64,000 nt of DNA from NCBI GenBank assembly GCA_037013685.1, contig CM072890.1, positions 1,116,001 through 1,180,000 on the forward strand. Direction: 5' to 3'. The notes beneath the pieces are model-generated. The model saw nothing but the letters and a program-made list of their open reading frames with translations. It made no database searches and was not told the DNA's origin. A program made the translations under genes and the position numbers. This DNA comes from Acridotheres tristis. Taxonomy: Eukaryota > Chordata > Aves > Passeriformes > Sturnidae. Each line of letters begins with the position of its first letter. Positions within the stretch are counted from its first letter, which is position 1. Positions 20,641 through 31,727 of the stretch are shown here, one piece after another.

Positions 20641-23600
20641 AATGTTTTTTTTAAAACAAAGTACATGCCAGTCACTAAGCCATGTAAAGTGACCGTGGAA
20701 TTGCAGCTTGTGAAGTATATGTATATTTATTTATTACATTTTACCAATGGACCAGCCTGTTTAGCCTTGACATGACTTTTGAGAAGACTGTTCTTGAATG
20801 GGAGATTGTTCTCCTCCTCCTCCTCCCACTCACAACTCCCACTTTTAGTCTTTTGGTAGCCACCTGTAAGGCCCTGTCAATATAAATCTGGAATCTTTCA
20901 TATTCCACAAATCCATGAGGTGTTTTTACACATCCACACGTGTAATTCCATTTGCATTTACAGAGAAAATCAATAAAGCAATAGCAATGAGAAAAAAAAA
21001 ACCAAACCAACTTTAACAGATTTTCATTAAAAAACAATTTCATATGGTTCCCTGAAGTGTGCAGGTGAATTCACAGGAAAGGAATAGGCTGATCCTATTG
21101 GCCCAAATGATGCCTTTTCCTTTAGCCTTTGGCTCAGGTGATGATCTGCCCCAGGATACCCGTTCTGGAGTAGCACAAAGCAGGCCACGACTGAAGGTAA
21201 ATAGACCAGACAAGAATTGCAGTTATTGTGCAAGCTGGAATTCATCTCATTTGCTTTAGTCTCTAAAATACTGATATCTGGCCTAATTGAATTGTTTCTA
21301 GGTCTTTTTTTTCAGGTGGGAGAAAAGGACAGACTTGTCCAGTGCCAGTTTCTCTTCTCCTTCATGGGCAGACGAGGCAATATTGCAATGTGCTATGGTG
21401 ATACCTCTGTGTATGTATTTGATTATACAGGAATTCTGCACAGTTAGCTTATCCTACACAGCTACTTTTAATTTCCTGAACTTTTATGAGCTATAAACTA
21501 AGATTGAAGCTCAATTATCATATGCACAAATTTTTAATCCCTTTAAGTGTGGAAAACCTTTGTATGACTGTCAGCTTTTTTATATTAGCTAACTGCAAAT
21601 ATTTCATCAACTTATTAGTTACTCTTTACACAGGCAGAGCTACATCCATATTTAAGAAGTTCTGGATTTCTAAGAAATGTGGTGATTTGAACCAGGAAGA
21701 ATTTTTAAGCAAACATCAGAGAAGATATATAATCTCTGGGTTTTATATTAAAAAAAAAATCTAAAATAAAATAATGCTGGAAACTTTGCTGTGTTTTGGC
21801 AATAGCTTGCTTATTGAACATAGAGCTATTTATTTAGTCCACTGAGTATGTTCATGAAACCTTAGTAAATTTTTGAAGTAAAATTTGCAAGTAGCATAAA
21901 AATCTAGCTGGCTAATAACAGGATATTCTCTGCATAAGTGTGGTTAAAAATAAGAATTAAAAAAAATAAATCCAGATTTTAAGGACTAGTATCTCTGCAT
22001 TGAAAGGGCAAGAGTCTAAATCTAAATGTAAGTGTAAAAGCTGGAAAAGATTGAACATATGTTATTTCCCACCAGCACAATATTAAATGCAATTATTTTC
22101 TTTCTGCTAAAATCTTGAATATATCTTGCAACACAACCTCAAAGAGTCCCCTGCTGCTGTTGATTATAGTGAATCCCACTTCCTGCCACCCAGTAAGTCT
22201 TTGCAATTTTCTCTTTTTCGCCACCCTGTGGAGATAAATAATGTATATTAATGTGGAAATATCAACAGTAAAATCTCTTAATATTCTCCACAAAATAAAG
22301 CTTCTCTCTAAATCAAAGGATTTGTATCATTCATTAATTTTTTTTTTTTTGAGCAAAAAGAAGCAAGTTCCTTATGTAAGGGCTTTGAAAAGTTTGAATC
22401 TCACTCTTGGAAAACAAGTGTGCCAAATACTGTATAGGAGAGGGATGAGTTTTTCATATTGAAAAAAGGATTTGGTGTAATGTACTACATTTAAACCACA
22501 GATTTCAGTGTTTTCCTTTCTCAGACTCATTAAACAGACCTTGACAAATCCCTGTTTCTCTTCCTTTGACCCAGAACCTGAGGAAGGGTGGCAGAGAATT
22601 TAGTGCTGTTTTTTCAGGGAGTGCTGCCTGTGCTGAGCACAGCCACGAGGGATGTTCTGTGAAAGGTTCGTGGTGTGTGGCTGTGATAAAAGTGTGCATT
22701 CAAATCCAACACTCTGCTAACTCCACACTCAGCTCTCCCCACTTCTGTGCATTAAAAAAGAGCAACGTGACAAATTTCCTTTGCAGCTCTAGGCTGTAGA
22801 AAGGACAAGAAAAGCAAAGGCAGAAGCTCTGACCTGCTGAATGCTGCTTTACAATCGAGGCTGAGCTTTCAGTGCTTGAGTGGAAAATTGCCATCCTACA
22901 GAAATGATTGTTTGCTGACTATAGGAGTTGGGGATTTGGGGGTGTGTGTGACCATATTGATTCTAAAGTGCTTTTTTTTTTGCTTAACATGTTTTTCCTT
23001 TTAATTCCAACTTCCAGGAACGTGGGCTCCTTTGCTGAGCACTGTAAACGTTTCCTAAGTTAATTTAAAAGGAACCCCAACCCTATAACGCTAACCTTTC
23101 TATTGCTTAAATGAGAAAGCTCATTGAAAAAAATGTTCAAACTAGAAAAGAATAAAAAAAAAAAAAGGCAAGAACCTTCTCAGAACAGAGCCCTTAGTCA
23201 CCAACATTTTAGATGGTAGTCTGAGGAGTCTAACCACGCTGTATCATTAAAATACCATCAAATTAAAATAACGGCAAAATACTGAGACAGAGGCAAATTG
23301 TGTCCCCTCCTCTGTGGTTGTGGCAAGCGAGCAGTCAAGGTCCCAGCCAGGAGGGTAATTTCTGTGGGAAGGAGGGGAGGGAGAAGGGAGGATACCTTTT
23401 GTGTTTCAGGGCTGGAGAATGTGGTGCTAGAGAGTTGTGAGCTGCATTTTATTAATTAATGGTTGGGTACTTGGCAATAGTGCAGCACCCGTGCAGGCTG
23501 CTCCTGACTCAGGGAGAAGCTGTTTCCTTCTTTTGTCCACTTCTGCCCTACCAAGAACAGCTGCTGGGAAGGTATTTTCCCCGTGGTGTTTTGTTGAAAG

Positions 23601-24689
23601 GTAGACAAAATATTTTCAATTATCCCTTGCTGTTAGATTTCTGTGTAAATAATTTGTGTTATGGTAAAAATCCATCTAAGGCAGGAAGGCTGTTTGCTAC
23701 TTTCAGCCCCAATTCTGTAAACATTTCTATGCGTGTTTAGTTTTGTTTTTTCTTAGTTTCACCATGTGAGCAGCATCCATTTGGGTGAAGTTAAGGATGG
23801 CTGTAGCTGCACGTTGGAAACTTGACCTACTTTGCATATCATTATGCATGTAGCACAATTTTAGTCCAAGAGAGCGTCCCGGAGATGGGAAGTCTGAGTT
23901 GTGGAAGAGTCCATCGAGGAAATGAAATCTAGCCAACTAATATGAATTAAATATTTTTGTACTTTAGTGTAATATAGTCATTCACAACTGGAGAAGTAGT
24001 AGGAAAAACATCATCATTAACAAAAATTAGAATTTATTCAGTGGCTGAGGCAGAAGCCAGAAGCAGCTTGGATGGTGGCAACACAAAGGTGATTTATGAG
24101 TGCCTTTCACGATTAGAACTGCAGATTTTGGAATTAGTTCACACTTTGCAAAGAGAGTTTTGTTTGTTTTGAAAACGTAGATATGCTAAGATTTAAAAAA
24201 CTCCTAATGTCAAGTCAGCTATGTGTTGTCTTACTTGTATGAGGACATTGTAATAGCAATATTAAAAAGCCTCCTATTGAAGGTGATGCAGGATTTTAAG
24301 TGTGAAGGCTGAAGCTCGTTCCTAACTATGAGTATTTCTACACATTATCTATTCCATTAACTTAGTTCCTGGCACTGCAGAAGTTTAGATGCCCAGAATT
24401 ATACAGAGTGAATAATTCTATCAGAGTAAATGGGGCTCCTACAAAGGTGTGAAGTGAAACGTGTGTGTGAAACAAGCGGGGCTTTTAATGGGAATCTTGT
24501 TATGCATAAATAGAATTGCTACCTGAGGAGTCTTTCATGAATGAAGTCCCCCAACAATCTCCCTCCGGGTAGGGAAATAGGTCCAAAAAGGGCAGGCCCC
24601 AGGATTTCAGAGGCTTGTGCCCACCCTGGCACACATCCCATAGCAGCAGATATGGATCTGTCCAAACTGAGCTCCGGGCAGGCGTTCTT
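20641..24689. other. AT-rich intergenic DNA, nothing firm
   Basis: Contains a short CTC run (20810-20828) and ordinary AT-rich sequence. A segment at 21313-21447 is preceded by a T-rich acceptor-like AG and remains open for 45 codons. The peptide is unfamiliar, so I do not call it a gene. Confidence 0.45.
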
Positions 24690-24835
24690 AGCATTTTTCC
24701 TACTCAAGTGACTTGGTGTGACTTGTTCAGAAACACTCTGTAGGTTTGTAGCACAGCCAGGAATAGAACCCACATCTCCTGACTCACAGTTATCGACCAG
24801 ACTTCTGCTCAAATTCGTCTTTCTCTACGAGGAGG
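24690..24835 (-). mobile_element. MIR-type (CORE) SINE relic, antisense
   Basis: Read on the minus strand it gives GTCAGGAGATGTGGGTTCTATTCCTGGCTGTGCTACAAACCTACAGAGTG, then TGAACAAGTCACACCAAGTCACTTGAG. This is the characteristic MIR order: tRNA-like B-box region, then the 'ctgtgtgaccttgggcaagtcac' core. The 3' part is lost. Confidence 0.7.
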
Positions 24836-27800
24836 GATTTATTAATATTGCTGCTACCTTGCAGTGTTTTGTGATTTTCTTGGTATGATCCCGTTCAATA
24901 AAGGTGTGGAGCTGAACGTGAGCTGTCTCTGAGTGGGTGCAGAGCATCTGGTTTATACAAATGTTTTCCCACCAAAAAGGAAAAGTTGGAACCGTAGATT
25001 TTTAATGCACAGATCTTGTGCTGTTGCAATGTTAAGAAGTCCTTGTTGTTATGAATGTGCATTATGAGTATATTGTACACAGTCCTGGTATGCAAATGTG
25101 TAGCATTCAGAGAAGTGAAATAATTCTGTGTTATTATTGTCTTTGTAAATTGCATCTTAAGAGTTTGTTGAGGACTTTACGACGGCAGTTTTCTATAGTC
25201 ACAGCTATACAGCACAAAGTGTTTCTTTCATTATTAACAATAACTGAGCCAATGAAAATGCTTTTAAATATACACCAGACAAGCAGTTATCCAGCTCTTC
25301 CTTCTTACCATCCACAAACCATCTTTTAGCATCTTATAAACGAGCATGTAAAATAGCTTTGTAAACATCTGCTTTTCATTGTTAATTGTCAGGGAAAACT
25401 AGAGATTTAAATGCTTCTTTTGTAGCATCCCTTAATCCTGTAAGAAAGGAGAGCTCGAGATGCTTCTCCTTTCTCACTGAGATAGCTTCCATAGGCTGGG
25501 GGCTTTCTTCTTTTTTCCTTTTAATTTCATAATTTTTTATTTATTTGTTTTATTTAAGTTTTTTTTTATATCGCGACAGTTTTTATTTGCTTACAAACAG
25601 CTTGTTTTACATCTCAGCTTGAAAGGTCTTGCACATTCTAGTCCGTGTGGCAACTCAGTAAATTTAAACAAAATATGCTATGGAATTATTGATTGCTGTA
25701 TAAAATGTGTTGAAAATCTCAATTTTTTTTTTCTCATTACGATCTGCTCAGTATTTTCTTTCATATACAAACTATCAGGTCAGGTATTGTATCATGCATC
25801 TGCAATAAGAAAACAGGAGTGCATGTTCATACATAACATAAAAAATAATAAATAAAAAGTTCACACTGCTACAATGCAATTATTATTTTTTTAGAAACAC
25901 TGCCTTTATTTTGGTTAGCTTTTCTGTTCTAATAATCAAGTCATTAATGTCAGTTGAGTGTGTCTGGCAATGATTTACTTAAGGTAGCATTCATAACACA
26001 CAGTAGCTGCATTATACAGGAAAAATAAATCTATTCATGTTACATTTCCTACCTTTAAAGCTTTTTTAAAAATCTTGTATTATGGTCCTGGATTTGTAAC
26101 ATTTGACTTTTTGCTTCTTGCACACACAAAGGGAACATTTATGATTTAAAACTATTTCATGTTTTATATTTCGTGGACAGGAATAAATCTTATTTTACGT
26201 TTCTTTTTTTTTTTTTCCCCCCAAATCTGCTCCATTTGGGAAAAGATACTTTTTTCACTTGGAGTTTGAATGTTTCCATAGCTTTGGTCTTTTAGTTGTG
26301 GCGTTTGAAGTCAAAGTCTGCTTAACTAATTCCTCCAGCACAGTCATTATTTTAGAATAATTTAGATTTTTCCCTGTTTTGTTAATTAAATAATAATTTA
26401 AGGGTACCATTAGCTATTAATGTTTTTATTCCTGCTATTCAATATTTACTACTAGAACTTCCTAAAAGAATTTTTAAATGGACCTCAGCATCACTGCATG
26501 TAAAATTAATTGAAATGACATATTGTTGCAGTTTCTATGACAACCATATTATGATGCTGATGCTCTCAAAAATTTATAAACTACTATTTCAACTATGCTA
26601 ATAGCACTGAGTAGAGCTAACATTTATTTACTTGGTATTCTTATTAGAATCAAACTGTTAATACTTGATTTAAAAAAAAAAATCAGAAAAAGGTGTATGT
26701 CGGTATTTTTCGTTTGTCTGGTGTCGGTTTTTGGTGAGGGAATTCTGGCTTTCTGTGAGAACCTTTTAAAAATCTGACTCTGCTATGTTCTGTTGCCGAA
26801 GGGCTTGTTCACTCAAAACAAAGAGAATGTATATCATCACTCACAAACTTTTAAACACCACATTCCAAAATAACTCTTACACTGCAATCCACGGCAAAAA
26901 GCAGTCTTGTTTTGCTAGTGGAATATTTAAAGCCAATTTATTTCTATTGTCCTAGATGCTAAACCTCAAATGCTTGTGACATGAGAGTGCTGCTTCACTG
27001 ACATGACTTACATAAATAAAATCACGAGCTTAAGTGTCTTCATGAGCAGGCACGGAGTTATAAACACCCTAATAATATTTACTTACATTGTAAAGGTTTT
27101 ATTGTAAATGTAAAATGTGAAAAGGCTTTGCCTGGTAACTTGAATTATTTTTTTTTCCATATTAAATACATACCTTTGGTATAACCACGTTATTTCATCA
27201 ATCTGCAGGCTTTTAGAAGTTAGCTGATTTTAACAGTTTGACAGGGAGCTCTATTACTCAGGCAACACTCACGTTGGAATCAATGAGTGTTTTACTTGAG
27301 TAAAAAATTTAGGACCAATGTAAGATGCCTTATTCAAGTTACTTCATAATTATATAGATTGCAGTGACTTAAAAAATACTGAGCTTTTCTCTCCAAACAT
27401 AGTAATTTTATTCAGCCGAACTCGCACTTATTTAAAAAGTGTGTTTTCTATTCAAAGTGCGTGATTCTCATGTATAAGACTTATTGATCATTGATCCAAA
27501 TAGGAAATAAAACACCTTGATCTTTCAGTCATTTGTCTTAGGAAGATTCCAAACCAGGCCAATCGCATTTCCTTCGCTTCAGTCTTAAATCTGATATTGC
27601 ACTGGACAAACGTTCCGTCGAATTGAACGTTCGAATGCGTTGAGATCATGTCGCATTTCAGTTTTACCAGCACGAATGCCTTCAGCAGTTTCTGCCCAAC
27701 ATTCCCGGTTTACTAAGCTATATTTAAACTTGTTTTGAAAGATTTATACAGTGATTTGCTTCTTAGTCAACTTTGTTGCAAGAAGTTACTACTGAGTATT

Positions 27801-29780
27801 TGGGTAAGAAAATGTGAAGTAGCTGAAGAGGAGAGGAGGGAGGACATGGCCATAGTGCCCATGTGGGATATGTCACGGTATTTACAAGCTCCAAATAAAA
27901 ATTGGACAGCTTGAAACAACTCCATGCCCCAAAATATCTTTCTAGACATTTTAACCTCTTGTCTTGGTATTTTCTAAACTGTTAATCCTGTCCAGCATCA
28001 TCATTTTAAGTCTCTTTTTAAGCATGCACTTCAGATGCACAGGACTTGAGCTCCTGGATGAAACAACTGGCAGTGACATGAGCCTACAAGATTAGGCCAT
28101 ATAGTCACAAATCCAAAAAAAATCTTGAAACCAATGCTGTTTATAAGTGCACAGTGGTACTAATATAAAATACAAAATCATTGGCCTATCTTGAGGATTC
28201 CTTTTATTTCTGTTCCTATGGCATGTATATGTGGCTAAGTGGTAATACATTTATTTGCAGTGTGGGCCAGTCTCCAGGTCAAAGACAACTTTGTTTATTT
28301 ATTCTAACCTTCAGGGTTGTTTTTTGATATTTTTGTTTGGTTTTATTTGAGTCTTTTTGTTAGTTTGTTTGGATTTTTTATTATTTTTTTTTTTTTACCC
28401 AGTATATGTTTGCGGCACAATAGTTCAGTCAGGGACTTTAAAAATTGTGCTTTGCTGGTGGGATTGTTTTTTATTTGGGCCAATGGGTGTATGAAACAAA
28501 AATAAACCGATGGAATAATTGCAGTGTTACAATAGAAAGCCTATGCATGCTCTGTTGAATTCCAGCATGTGCTGTCAGAATGGGACATTGCCAGTGAGAA
28601 AATAAAATCACCGTGCTGTGCTGATAGGGGTTTGCAGTCGTCGTGTTTTAGCAAGGGCTTTTCTGTCACTGAGATTCTAGGGGCAGATCCTTAACAGCTT
28701 TCATGTTTACACCACTGCCCTAGAGCTTACCCCGGGCTGGAATAGAAAATAGAGCTGCAGTGGGCTGTAAGGGGGTCCTGGAGCCCAAGCCCCTCAAATG
28801 CAGGTACAGCTCCACCTGACACAGATGTTCCTGTCCCCCCTCGTTCCCGAGACGAGCTCTGCTATTCCCAGCTGAAGCTGGGGAAATGGGTGTAATATGT
28901 GAGGCTACACAGGTGCCTGCTCAAGGGAGAGATGCCTTAGAATGTGATGATTGCTTTAAACAAATCTCTGGCATGGCTTTCTGGAAAAGTGCATTTAAAA
29001 TCACCGTTAATCTGGAGCTGCGTTTTGGGATGTTAGCGGTGCTGTGTGGTCATCCCGTTGTACAGAGATGGGAGGTGAAAAATGATTAAGATGGCAAACA
29101 GGCAAATCCAGCTATTAGGTGAAATTCCCAGATTAGGAGGAGCAGATGCATTTCAGTGGAAATGTTTGCACCTTCCACAGTCACGCTACTCTTTTCCTAC
29201 TTTTACTCTATGCAGGAAAAGCATCAGGTATCCAATCTTAAGGTGATTCCTAATCACAGCTGAATGTAATTGCCATTTTTTGGAGCTTGTTTATCAGAGT
29301 TCTCATGGTTCATGTGCAGAGCTTACTCTGCCAAGTGCAACTAGTAGGTAGGAGTTAAGGGACTTCAACCTTGCCAGTGCAGTCAGTGCTTTTCTGGGTG
29401 CCAGGATGCCCTGACATGATGGATGCTTTCCAGTAGCTGGGATGCTTTCCACCAGCTGCTAAAAGCTTCCTGAGAGGAACCCCCTTCTGGGTTAAAGCTT
29501 TCCATGAGAGCTAACTGATGTGTTGTGCCTCTGCATAAATGGATCTGTCTTCTGCAGTAGATCCATTTCCATAGCTTTCATGGGCACGATGAGAAACTCA
29601 TCGTGCTGAGCCTTGTCCACAACTTTTAGCAGCGTCACCCCAGGTACTGTCCATGGGTGGTGACAGCCTAGTCTTTCTTCTTTTCTTTTTTCCCCATTCC
29701 CCTTCCATTAATATAAATATAACCAAAACCCCAGCCTCAAACTTGAAATCAGCTAAAAGACTTGAGAAAGCAAACCTTCC
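24836..29780. other. AT-rich, repeat-poor DNA left of the CpG cluster
   Basis: Almost 5 kb without a recognisable interspersed repeat, CpG island or coding exon. Low repeat load next to a developmental-type promoter cluster is typical of DNA rich in conserved regulatory elements. Conservation itself cannot be seen from this sequence. Confidence 0.4.
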
Positions 29781-30109
29781 AGGAAAGCCCGGGCAGTGCA
29801 ACTAGCCTGATTTTGGCCGGGGAAGGAGGCGGAAAGAGGATGGGCAGAGGAGCCAGCAGCGCTGCCTGGCACACACTCCGAGGGGACGCTGCCTTCCAGC
29901 AGCGGGGTCGGAGGGGATTTACAGAGAGCGGAGCGGGCCGGGCTGAGCTCTGCCCTGCTCACCCCGACCCTCTGGGGAGCGCCCAGCGACGGCGACACCG
30001 GCGAAGGAGGGAGCAAGGGGCTTAAGGAAAACACCGGCGCGGCGCTTTCGCTTTGTGTATTCCCATCTCCTCAACTCTCCTTAACTCCCCCGCTTCTTCC
30101 TCCGGCCCG

Positions 30110-30259
30110 TGAGAGCGGGCAGCGCCGTCCCGGAGCCCCGGGAGCCCCGAGCGTCCCGCTCCGCCCTGCCGGGGCTGCCCGCGGCCGCGGCGCGTTCGGC
30201 CGGCCCGGGAGCGCGGCGAGCGCTCGGTGCGGGGCCCGTGGCCGCCTCACGGTGGCGCG
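30110..30259 (+). ncRNA. Alternative first-exon candidate ending at GTAAGC donor
   Basis: GGTGGCGCG is followed by GTAAGCACAC at 30260, a good donor inside CpG island A. The upstream limit is arbitrary. A 206-codon frame spans this region on the plus strand (30109-30729), but it is rich in R, A, P and G as GC-rich DNA produces by chance, and I recognise no domain in it. Confidence 0.2.
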
Positions 30260-30740
30260 GTAAGCACACGGACCGGCCCGGGAGCGAGCTCCGGGAGCCC
30301 GCTCCCGAATTACGGTCCCGGGAATGGCTCGGATCGGTCAAAGCGCCGCTACGGCGGCGCAGGGACGGGAGGTGCGCGATGCTCCGCGCCGGCCGAAGGT
30401 GTTTCAGCATCCGCGGTCGGCGCACAGCCCGGCGGCATCGGAGCGAGGGTCTGCGGCATCTGAAGAGCGCGGTCTCACCTGGGGTTAGTTTCCCCCTCCC
30501 CCTCTCCGTCTCACTCCTCCCCCAGCCCCCTCCCTTCCCCCCCCAGGAGAAGTTTGCAAAGAACGTGATGGAGAGTGTAAAGCAGCAGATGCCGATGTCA
30601 AGCTCCGGCTCGGTTCGGGCGCACGGAGCTGAGCCGCAGCCCCGAGCCGCCGCCGCCCCCGTTAGCGCAGCAGCGCGCCCCTGGCACCCGGGGTACCCGT
30701 GGGGAGGGGGGGACAAAACACAATCGTAGAGTCATCTTAC

Positions 30741-30850
30741 CTCGGAGCCGAGCGAGCAGCCTGCGAGGCAGCAGCGGGAGCAGCGCGGCTCCTGCCTCCC
30801 TCCCTTCCTCCCTCCCTCCCTCCCCGCCGGCCGCTCCGTCCCCGCCCGCC
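30741..30850 (-). ncRNA. Candidate divergent first exon, minus strand
   Basis: The minus strand reads GGCTCCGAG followed by GTAAGATGAC, a strong donor whose intron starts at 30740. The 5' end at 30850 is arbitrary, since a CpG-island transcription start cannot be placed exactly. With the plus-strand donor at 31058, this would make a head-to-head pair of first exons. The product would be an antisense or upstream lncRNA; no protein was recognised. Confidence 0.3.
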
Positions 30851-30929
30851 CCGCCGGGCTCCGCTCCCGCCGGGCTCCCCCCGCCCCCGGCCGCCAGTCC
30901 CCCGCCTCAGCCCCGCACGCATCCGCCAC

Positions 30930-31057
30930 TCAGGGCCACCCTTCCGAGGCAATCCTTGCCGGTGCAAATCCCCCGAGGCTTCTCTCCGCCAGAGCGTGGA
31001 ACAAAATTGCCGCTTCCCCCGAGTTGTTTGTCGGGCTGTGCTGGCGCTCGGCAGCAG
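30930..31057 (+). ncRNA. Candidate SOX6 5'-UTR first exon, plus strand
   Basis: Ends at GGCAGCAG followed by GTAAGGCG (donor at 31058), the best plus-strand donor in the island. The 5' boundary is a guess. It has no start codon that opens a recognisable protein, which fits a non-coding leader. Mammalian SOX6 is known to use several non-coding first exons. The link to SOX6 is inference. Confidence 0.35.
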
Positions 31058-31666
31058 GTAAGGCGGCTGCCGGCTGCCAGCGATCCCCGCTGCACTTGCA
31101 GCGAGCAGCAGGAGCCGGTGGGAGTGTGGTCTGCTCTTCATTAGGGAGGGGGGAACGGACCCTGGAGGTGATGCAGTGAAACACTTCTACTCCCTGGCAT
31201 TGTGTTTGTCACAGACCACGGGCGCTCTCCTTTTATAACATTCACTTCAAGCATTCTCAGACCCAACCGGAATAAGTTCTGATCCTCCCCTTTAGTTTAC
31301 ATTGGGGTTGTCAAAGGATTAAATAAATGAAACTTTATTTGACCGTGGAGTTTACAGACCCTGGGATCCCTGCGCGCTCTGGCCTTATTCTAATTCTATA
31401 GCGGTAATTACCCTTCGTTTCTTTAAGTGCAATAGATTTATTGCCTTAGAGACTATGCACAGTTTGATTGAATTATTCATTTTTTTTTCTTTGGTGTAGA
31501 CTGCATCTGGGGACTGATGTGACGTGTAGATTTTTTTTTTTTTTCAGGAACAAAGGGAATGTGGAAATGAAAGAGAGAGGGAGAGAGAGGCTGGCAGATG
31601 TGATGAGATGCGGTGAAGGTGTATCCAGCTTGGCACTCCCACTCCTCTCTTCTCCTCTCATTGCAG

Positions 31667-31727
31667 CCCTGGGTGACTCTCAGGCTAACACAAACAGCTT
31701 TTCTTCCGCAGCCTGCCCTCTGTCACT
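31667..31727 (+). ncRNA. Candidate internal 5'-UTR exon (61 bases)
   Basis: An excellent acceptor (CTCCTCTCTTCTCCTCTCATTGCAG at 31642-31666, described here in part) and a perfect GTAAGTA donor at 31728 bracket 61 bases. A second AG (CCGCAG, ending 31711) would give a 16-base alternative exon. It lies about 600 bases right of the island A donor at 31058. It could be spliced to that exon as part of a SOX6 leader. Confidence 0.35.

Larger units (their letters stand above)
29785..31140. promoter_or_regulatory. CpG island A, putative SOX6 alternative promoter
   Basis: Composition switches abruptly to GC- and CpG-rich at about 29.8 kb and back at about 31.15 kb. Candidate plus-strand donors lie at 30260 and 31058, and a strong minus-strand donor at 30740. 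The layout is therefore that of a divergent promoter. Runs of CCCTCC around 30788-30825 give G-rich minus-strand tracts. Assignment to SOX6 rests on synteny with the C11orf58 gene at the left end. Confidence 0.55.

Noticed and set aside
21313..21447. Possible exon with acceptor-like T tract and 45 open codons
   Set aside because: No familiar protein motif and no downstream donor before the stop. Chance is adequate as an explanation.
30109..30729. 206-codon plus frame (and 211-codon minus frame) in CpG island A
   Set aside because: Both strands are open at once, composition is GC-driven, no domain is recognised, and good splice donors interrupt the frames.
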